Assembly (NCBI GenBank): GCA_017551405.1
Contig: JAFZLP010000094.1
Span: 1 to 7,638, forward strand
Length of the DNA stretch: 7,638 nucleotides
Direction of reading: 5' to 3'
Source of the DNA: Bacteroidales bacterium
Lineage (GTDB): Bacteria; Bacteroidota; Bacteroidia; Bacteroidales; UBA932
The translations under genes were made by a program, and so were the position numbers. Positions 1 to 5,125 of the stretch are shown in pieces. The notes beneath the pieces are model-generated. The model was not told the DNA's origin, made no database searches, and was given only the letters and a program-made list of their open reading frames with translations. The first letter of the stretch is position 1, and the number at the start of each line of letters is the position of its first letter.

Positions 1-13
1 GAAGGCAAATTTA

Positions 14-2059
14 GTGAAAAAAACACTTGCGGCAATACTATTTTTCCTGAGCCTGTGCGTCAGCATGCGGGCCCAGTACGACCGCGACGTCTTCTACATC
101 AGGGGCCGCACCGCCCTGCAGGACGGCAAGTACGCCCTCGCAATCGAGAATTTCAACATCCTAGCCAGCCTCGACACCACCGACTATTGGAACTTCTTCT
201 TCCGCGGCATAGCCAAATACAACCTCGGCGACATCCGCGGCTCCCAGCAGGACTTTGACAGGTCCGTGCGCATCAACCCCGTCTTCACCAACGGCTACCA
301 CTACAGGGCCATCACCAAGAGCCGCCAGGGCCAGTACGACGAGGCCCTGGAAGACCTCGAGACTGCCATAAAGCTCCGTCCCGGTTTCAGCGGCCTGTAC
401 TACAGCCGCGGAGTCACCTACTTCCTCGCCAGGCGCTTCGACGGCGCGGTGAAAGACTTCGACTACTACATCCGCAAGGAGCCCAAAGACCCCGGCGCCT
501 ACCTTAACCGCGGCGCCTCGCAGCTGTTCCTGGGCGATACCACCAAGGCCCTGGAAGACTACAACAAGGCCATTTCCCTCGACCGCTTCGAGCCCGAAGG
601 CTACATGCGCCGCAGCCGGCTCTACGCCGCCCAGGGCAAATATGAGGACGCCCTCGCCGACATGAACCGGTCCATAGGGCTGGACAGCACCAACACCCTG
701 GCCTACTTCAACAGGGCCCTGCTCTACTACGACACCAAAGACTACAACGCCGCCATGGCCGACCTCGACCGGGTCCTCAGGGACGAGCCCGGGAACGCCC
801 TCACCCTCTACAACCGGAGCCTCATCAGCGCCCAGGTCGGGGACTACGAGTCGGCCCTGTACGACATGGACCGAGTCATCAACATCAACCCGGGCAACGT
901 CCTGGCCTATTTCAACCGGGCCTCCTATTTCATAGAGATGAACCGCTGGCAGGACGCCCTGGCCGACTACAACAAGGCCATCGAGCTCTATCCCGACTTC
1001 GCCAAGGCCTACATGAACAGGGCCTACGTCGAGAACATGCTGGGGCTCACCCGCGCCTCCAAGGCCGACTACGAAACCGCCCGCAAGAAGGTGGCCGAAT
1101 ACCGCATCAAGAACGCCAGCGGCGAGGCCTCCTTCGCCGACACCACCCGGAAATACTCCGCCCTGCTGGCCCTCGACGCCGATTTCGCCCGCAAGGACTT
1201 CGACAACGAGCTGCTCCAGCACAGGGACGTCGACATCCGCCTGAAGCCCCTCTACAAGTTCCGCCTGGCCCAGGAGCAGGAGAACGCCGGCACCGCCCTC
1301 AGCCGCAGGTTCGACAATCCGCTCATAGACCGCTTCGGCAGGGCCGTTCCGGTGCCCGTCGTGATCTCCAATTCCGACACGCTGAAGAACCTCATGCTCA
1401 CCACCAGGAGCCTAGGCAGCATCCTTGCCGGAGACAGCTCCTCCGGCGCCGGCAGGACCGGCCTCAGCCCCTCCGAAATCTCCTTCCTCAAGGGCGTCTA
1501 CGACGTGCAGAACAAGCAGTACAGCAGCGCCCTGCAGAAGTTCGACGACGCCGTCAACCAGGCTTCCAACGAGAGCTCCAGGGCCGGCTACGAGCGCTTC
1601 TACAAGGCCTTCTACCTCATGAACAGGGGCGTGCTCAGGGCCGAGATGATAGACTTCATCGCCAGCATCGAAAGCAACGTCCAGACGCTCACCATGGACG
1701 ACCAGGGCGCCACCAGGGCGAGGGTAAGCGACCGCGTCGACCGCAGTTACGACTACTCCGAGGCCATCGCGGACATGCAGGACGCAATAGCCATCCTCCC
1801 GGATATCCCCTACCTGTATTTCAACCTGGGCAACCTCCGCTGCCTGTCCGGCCAGATGGTCGAGGCCATCGAGAACTACGACAGCGCCATCCGCATCTAC
1901 CCGCACATGGGAGATGCCTACTACAACCGCGGCCTGGTGCTCATCTACCTGAAAGACAAGGAGAAAGGTTGCATTGACCTCTCCCGTGCCGGCGAGCTTG
2001 GGGTAGCCGACGCCTACAGTGTAATCTCCAAATACTGCGAAGACGATGTCCAGCAATAG
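14..2059 (+). CDS. Exported TPR-repeat protein, two TPR blocks
   Basis: This 681-residue protein most likely acts as a periplasmic or envelope protein-interaction scaffold; no enzymatic domain is visible. The start is GTG at 14, chosen because it opens a classic signal peptide (KK at residues 2-3, hydrophobic core about 5-17, likely cleavage near A20/Q21). The -3 position of that site (M18) is atypical, and C15 does not sit in a good lipobox. The upstream region is outside the window, so the start cannot be tested further. Residues 25-364 form ten TPR units of exactly 34 residues with no gaps, many carrying Y-x-N-R at the start and D-x-x-x-A-I near the end. Residues about 365-486 are a non-TPR linker. 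TPR-like units return at about 487-520, 579-598, 600-633 and 634-667. The tail has KGCIDLSRAGELG, a C-terminal form I associate with Bacteroidota TPR proteins. The end overlaps the next gene by 14 bases, which suggests co-translation. The partner is unknown. Confidence 0.9.
   Translation: MKKTLAAILFFLSLCVSMRAQYDRDVFYIRGRTALQDGKYALAIENFNILASLDTTDYWNFFFRGIAKYNLGDIRGSQQDFDRSVRINPVFTNGYHYRAITKSRQGQYDEALEDLETAIKLRPGFSGLYYSRGVTYFLARRFDGAVKDFDYYIRKEPKDPGAYLNRGASQLFLGDTTKALEDYNKAISLDRFEPEGYMRRSRLYAAQGKYEDALADMNRSIGLDSTNTLAYFNRALLYYDTKDYNAAMADLDRVLRDEPGNALTLYNRSLISAQVGDYESALYDMDRVININPGNVLAYFNRASYFIEMNRWQDALADYNKAIELYPDFAKAYMNRAYVENMLGLTRASKADYETARKKVAEYRIKNASGEASFADTTRKYSALLALDADFARKDFDNELLQHRDVDIRLKPLYKFRLAQEQENAGTALSRRFDNPLIDRFGRAVPVPVVISNSDTLKNLMLTTRSLGSILAGDSSSGAGRTGLSPSEISFLKGVYDVQNKQYSSALQKFDDAVNQASNESSRAGYERFYKAFYLMNRGVLRAEMIDFIASIESNVQTLTMDDQGATRARVSDRVDRSYDYSEAIADMQDAIAILPDIPYLYFNLGNLRCLSGQMVEAIENYDSAIRIYPHMGDAYYNRGLVLIYLKDKEKGCIDLSRAGELGVADAYSVISKYCEDDVQQ
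86..1105 (+). repeat. Ten tandem 102-base TPR-coding units
   Basis: These are ten consecutive degenerate units of 34 codons within the TPR gene, giving uninterrupted 102-base periodicity. The repeat is mainly at protein level, but some DNA identity remains: the 17-base string gactacaacaaggccat occurs in unit 5 (about 556) and unit 9 (about 965), and gcctayttcaacvgggcc-type strings open units 7 and 9. This is coding repeat structure, not an independent element. The shared DNA strings could reflect internal unit duplication or simply strong codon preference on the same residues. Confidence 0.8.
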
Positions 2060-2846
2060 CGGTGTTTGGTTCCAGTCGTTCTGTAGCGGCAGTTCAGGCA
2101 ACTGCTACTATCTCGGCACCCCCCGCGGGGGCATACTCATAGACGCCGGTATTGGCATCCGCACCCTCAAGGCCAATCTGGTCAGGCTGGGCCTCTCCTT
2201 CGACGACATCGCCGCCGTGCTCGTAACCCACGACCATTTCGACCACATCCGCTCCCTCGGCTCCTACTGCAAGAAGCTGGGCAAGCCCGTCTGGATGACG
2301 CAGGAGCTCCGCAAAGCCCCTGCAGTGGGCTGGATGACGGGCGAGCACCTGGCCCCGGTGGTAAAGGTCTTTCCCGACGAGGGCCCGGCCGAGATCATCC
2401 CCGGCGTGCTTTCCGCCCAGCCCTTCGTCGTGCCCCACGACGCCACCCAGACCGTGGGCTTCAACATCGAAATCAAAGGCCACCGCTTCGTAATAATGAC
2501 CGACACCGGCGCCATGACCGAAGAGGCCATGGCTTTCGCCCGCAAGGCCGACACCGTGGTCATAGAGGCCAATTACGACCTTTACATGCTCCGCCACGGC
2601 CCATATCCCAAAGATCTCCAGGACCGCATCTGCGGGGGCCACGGACACCTGTCCAACGACGAGTGCGCCGCCGCCGTCAAGGCATTCATGCACGAAGGCC
2701 TCAGGAACGTGTTCCTCTGCCACCTTTCCGCCCAGAACAACACCCCCGAAGCCGCCCTTGAAGCGGTGGGCGCGGCGCTTGCCGGCACCGGCGTCCGACT
2801 GGCGGCACTCCCCCGCACTTCGACAAGCGTTTTCTATGAGCTTTAG
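2046..2846 (+). CDS. MBL-fold metal-dependent hydrolase, YycJ/WalJ-like
   Basis: This 266-residue protein is predicted to be a cytoplasmic two-metal hydrolase of the metallo-beta-lactamase superfamily, YycJ/WalJ-like branch. Firmicute relatives are linked to DNA processing and to cell-wall/division control next to the WalKR system; the substrate here is not known. The full ligand set is visible: THDHFDH at 61-67 (H62, H64, D66, H67), H131 in VPHDAT, D153 in TDTG, and H226 in CHLS. Family-typical SGSSGN (14-19), GHLSN (200-204) and QNN (230-232) are also present. EANYD (174-178) has Tyr where Firmicute YycJ has, as I recall, His. There is no signal peptide, and the length is normal for the family. 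The ATG at 2046 lies inside the end of the TPR gene in another frame, with no clear Shine-Dalgarno, so translational coupling is likely. The SGSSGN motif close to the N-terminus supports this start. Unrelated MBL hydrolases are the alternative, but the motif set favours YycJ. Confidence 0.9.
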   Translation: MSSNSGVWFQSFCSGSSGNCYYLGTPRGGILIDAGIGIRTLKANLVRLGLSFDDIAAVLVTHDHFDHIRSLGSYCKKLGKPVWMTQELRKAPAVGWMTGEHLAPVVKVFPDEGPAEIIPGVLSAQPFVVPHDATQTVGFNIEIKGHRFVIMTDTGAMTEEAMAFARKADTVVIEANYDLYMLRHGPYPKDLQDRICGGHGHLSNDECAAAVKAFMHEGLRNVFLCHLSAQNNTPEAALEAVGAALAGTGVRLAALPRTSTSVFYEL

Positions 2847-2872
2847 CGCTTCTTCATTTGAGCGAATTTTAC

Positions 2873-2880
2873 TATATTTG
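2873..2880 (+). promoter_or_regulatory. Candidate Bacteroidota -7 promoter element TATATTTG
   Basis: TATATTTG matches the Bacteroides -7 consensus TAnnTTTG exactly. It lies in the only intergenic gap (2847-2886), which is markedly AT-richer than its surroundings. A TTTG at 2857-2860 could be a -33 element, but the spacer of 12 bases is well short of the usual roughly 20, so the upstream half is weak. Initiation a few bases after the G would fall at about 2884-2886, next to or on the annotated start of the exporter gene. This would drive the exporter, VanZ-like and amidase genes. A chance match in AT-rich DNA is possible. Confidence 0.5.
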
Positions 2881-2886
2881 TAACTT

Positions 2887-4722
2887 ATGAAGGAGTTCAT
2901 GAACCTGCTCAGGCGCTACGTGCGCCCATACAACGGATATATTGCGGGTTCACTGGCCCTGAACATCCTCTCGGCCGTCTTCAACATCTTCTCCTTCAGC
3001 CTCATCATCCCCATCCTGAACATCCTGTTCGGGCTCAGCGACAAGGTCTACAGCTTCATTCCCTGGGACACCGCCTCCGTCAGCCTACGCGAAAAGGCCG
3101 TCAACAATGCCTACTGGTACGTGAACGGCCTAATCGGCCAGCACGGGGCGGTCACCGTGCTCATCTTCCTGGCGCTGTTCATGATAGGCATGACCATACT
3201 CAAGACTGCCTGCTACTTCGGCGCCTCGGCGGTGATGGTTCCCATCCGCACCGGGCTGGCCAGGGACCTCCGCAGGGACCTCTACGACAAGATCCTGCGC
3301 CTCCCGCTGGGATTCTTCACCCGCGAGCGCAAGGGCGACATCATCGCCCGCATGAGCGGCGACGTGCAGGAAGTTGAGACCTCCGTCACCGGCAGCATCG
3401 ACATGCTCGTGAAGAACCCGGTGCTCATAGTCTTCTACGTGGGTACGCTCTTCTTCATTTCCTGGCAGCTCACGCTGTTCGTGCTGATCTTCGCGCCCCT
3501 CATGATGTGGCTCATGGGCGCCATAGGCCGCAACCTCAAGAAGCAGTCCACCGAGGCGCAGAGCCTCTGGAGCGACACCATGAGCCAGGTGGACGAGACT
3601 CTCGGCGGCCTGCGCGTCATAAAGGCCTTCCTGGCCGAAAAGAAGATGAGCGCCCGTTTCGCGGGCGTCACCGGCGACATGCGCCGCAAGACCTCCAGGG
3701 TCCTCACCCGCCAGGCATCGGCCCATCCCGTGAGCGAACTGCTCGGCACCGTCATGATCTGCATAGTCCTCTGCTTCGGCGGGGCGCTGGTCATTTCGGG
3801 CCGTTCCTTCATAGACGCTCCCACCTTCATCTTCTACATGGTGATCCTCTACAGCGTCATCCAGCCTATAAAAGACCTCGCCAAGGCCGCCTACAACATC
3901 CCCAAGGGCATGGCCAGCATGGAGCGCATCGACCGCATCCTGAATGCCGGCAACCCCCTGCAGGAGGCCCCAGACGCCGTGGATATCAAAGACTTCACCA
4001 ATGAAATCGAATACAGGGGCGTCTCGTTCTCGTACGAAGACGGCCGTGAGATTCTCCACGACATAAACCTGCGCATAGGCAAAGGCCGCAAGATCGCCAT
4101 CGTGGGCACATCCGGAGGCGGCAAGTCCACCATAGCGGACCTTCTCCCCCGCTTCTACGACGTCTGCAAGGGCTCAATCTGCATCGACGGCACCGACATA
4201 CGCAAGCTCACCGTCCACTCCCTGCGTTCCCTGATGGGCATCGTGGGCCAGGATCCGGTGCTCTTCAACGACACCATCTTCGGCAACATCGCCTTCGGCA
4301 AGGAAGACACCACCATGGAGGAGGTCATCGCAGCGGCAAAGACAGCCAACGCCCACGAGTTCATAATGGAAAAGGAAGACGGCTACCTCACCAACATCGG
4401 CGACCGCGGAGTCAAGCTCTCGGGCGGCCAGAGGCAGCGTCTGGGCATAGCCAGGGCCATCCTGGGCAATCCTCCCATCCTTATTCTGGACGAAGCCACC
4501 GCGGCCCTCGACACCCGCAGCGAACGCCTGGTCCAGGATGCGCTCGACAGGATAATGTCGCAGCGCACCACCATAGTCATCGCCCACCGGCTCAGCACCG
4601 TCAGGGACGCAGACGAAATAATCGTGGTGGAAGACGGCGCCATTGTGGAAAGGGGCTCGCATGAAGAACTCCTCGCCCTCGGCGGACAATACAAGAAACT
4701 TTACGAAATGCAAGTCCTATGA
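2887..4722 (+). CDS. MsbA-type ABC exporter, fused permease-ATPase
   Basis: This 611-residue half-transporter should homodimerise in the inner membrane and use ATP to flip or export a lipid or other amphipathic substrate. Its family includes MsbA (lipid A core) and multidrug exporters, and sequence alone does not fix the substrate. The N-terminal permease has six predicted helices at about 18-42, 88-112, 178-195, 198-220, 286-307 and 313-335. A roughly 45-residue stretch separates helices 1 and 2, longer than in E. coli MsbA. The ATPase is complete: A-loop Y383, Walker A GTSGGGKST (407-415, K413), Q-loop Q455, signature LSGGQ (511-515), Walker B ending in D535 with catalytic E536, D-loop ALD, and H-loop H567. 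No key residue is missing. The ATG at 2887 gives the MKEF start I associate with Bacteroidota homologues, but an in-frame ATG at 2899 follows AAGGAG. The stop overlaps the VanZ-like gene by ATGA. Confidence 0.93.
   Translation: MKEFMNLLRRYVRPYNGYIAGSLALNILSAVFNIFSFSLIIPILNILFGLSDKVYSFIPWDTASVSLREKAVNNAYWYVNGLIGQHGAVTVLIFLALFMIGMTILKTACYFGASAVMVPIRTGLARDLRRDLYDKILRLPLGFFTRERKGDIIARMSGDVQEVETSVTGSIDMLVKNPVLIVFYVGTLFFISWQLTLFVLIFAPLMMWLMGAIGRNLKKQSTEAQSLWSDTMSQVDETLGGLRVIKAFLAEKKMSARFAGVTGDMRRKTSRVLTRQASAHPVSELLGTVMICIVLCFGGALVISGRSFIDAPTFIFYMVILYSVIQPIKDLAKAAYNIPKGMASMERIDRILNAGNPLQEAPDAVDIKDFTNEIEYRGVSFSYEDGREILHDINLRIGKGRKIAIVGTSGGGKSTIADLLPRFYDVCKGSICIDGTDIRKLTVHSLRSLMGIVGQDPVLFNDTIFGNIAFGKEDTTMEEVIAAAKTANAHEFIMEKEDGYLTNIGDRGVKLSGGQRQRLGIARAILGNPPILILDEATAALDTRSERLVQDALDRIMSQRTTIVIAHRLSTVRDADEIIVVEDGAIVERGSHEELLALGGQYKKLYEMQVL
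2890..2895 (+). promoter_or_regulatory. Shine-Dalgarno-like AAGGAG before an alternative start
   Basis: AAGGAG lies inside the annotated start of the exporter gene, three bases before a second in-frame ATG at 2899 (codon 5). Three bases is short for a working site, and Bacteroidota rely little on Shine-Dalgarno pairing. The string also simply encodes the conserved K-E of MKEF. It matters only because the candidate promoter may leave almost no leader before the ATG at 2887. Confidence 0.2.
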
Positions 4723-5123
4723 CAAGCACCAAGACCATACTGTCAAGAATACTCTTCTTCCTCTATCTGGCGGCAATCGCCTTCCTGTGCTTCATGAAGG
4801 TAGACAAAATGCCTGAAATCCAGCGTGTTATCTTCGGTATCCCGGCAGACAAACTGGCCCATTTCCTGATGTTCCTGCCCTTCCCGATCCTGGCCTTCCT
4901 GGCCTACGACCACGTCACCGACAAGCCGTGGAGATGCGTGCTGTTCGCCGTCATGAACTTCCTGTGCGGCGCCGCCGTAGCGCTCCTCACCGAATACATC
5001 CAGGGGCTTCTGCCCTACCGCAGCCGCGACCTGGCCGACTTCAAGGTCGACCTGCTGGCCATTGGCATCAGCACGCTGCTGGTATTCATCATAGACATCT
5101 GCCACACCAGGAACAGGAACTGA
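4719..5123 (+). CDS. VanZ-like small integral membrane protein
   Basis: This 134-residue protein is predicted to sit in the inner membrane with four helices at about 8-26, 48-63, 73-91 and 111-127. It carries the hallmarks of the VanZ-like family: DKLAHF at 44-49 after the first loop, then TEYIQ (91-95) followed by R101, R103, D107 and D111 leading into the last helix. VanZ gives low-level teicoplanin resistance in enterococci, but most family members have no known function, so a resistance role should not be assumed. The start overlaps the exporter stop in ATGA (4719-4722), the usual mark of coupled translation, and only two bases separate its stop from the amidase gene. The tail RNRN is encoded by two direct copies of aggaac (5109-5120). 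The second copy may also serve as a Shine-Dalgarno for the next gene. Confidence 0.82.
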   Translation: MTSTKTILSRILFFLYLAAIAFLCFMKVDKMPEIQRVIFGIPADKLAHFLMFLPFPILAFLAYDHVTDKPWRCVLFAVMNFLCGAAVALLTEYIQGLLPYRSRDLADFKVDLLAIGISTLLVFIIDICHTRNRN

Positions 5124-5125
5124 CC

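Noticed and set aside
50..62. Lipoprotein signal (lipobox around C15) in the TPR protein
   Set aside because: The residue before the Cys is Leu (L-S-L-C), which does not fit the small residue required there. An ordinary signal peptidase I site near residue 20 is more likely.
161..1222. Long open frame on the minus strand (353 codons) opposite the TPR gene
   Set aside because: It lies wholly antisense to a clear TPR gene. Strong C bias at synonymous sites removes minus-strand stops, and the product is low-complexity Val/Gly/Ala-rich with no recognisable family.
2847..2871. Possible terminator hairpin after the MBL gene (CGCT 2847-2850 with AGCG 2861-2864)
   Set aside because: The stem is only four base pairs with a ten-base loop, and the following T run is short and mixed, too weak to call a terminator.
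3130..4059. Long minus-strand open frame (309 codons) opposite the exporter
   Set aside because: It is antisense to a transporter with all family motifs intact. The product is Glu/His/Ala/Gly-rich without motifs, an artefact of the codon bias.
5109..5120. Direct repeat aggaac-aggaac at the end of the VanZ-like gene, as a phase-variation tract
   Set aside because: It has only two copies of a six-base unit, and length change would keep the reading frame. It is better explained as coding for RNRN, with a possible ribosome site.
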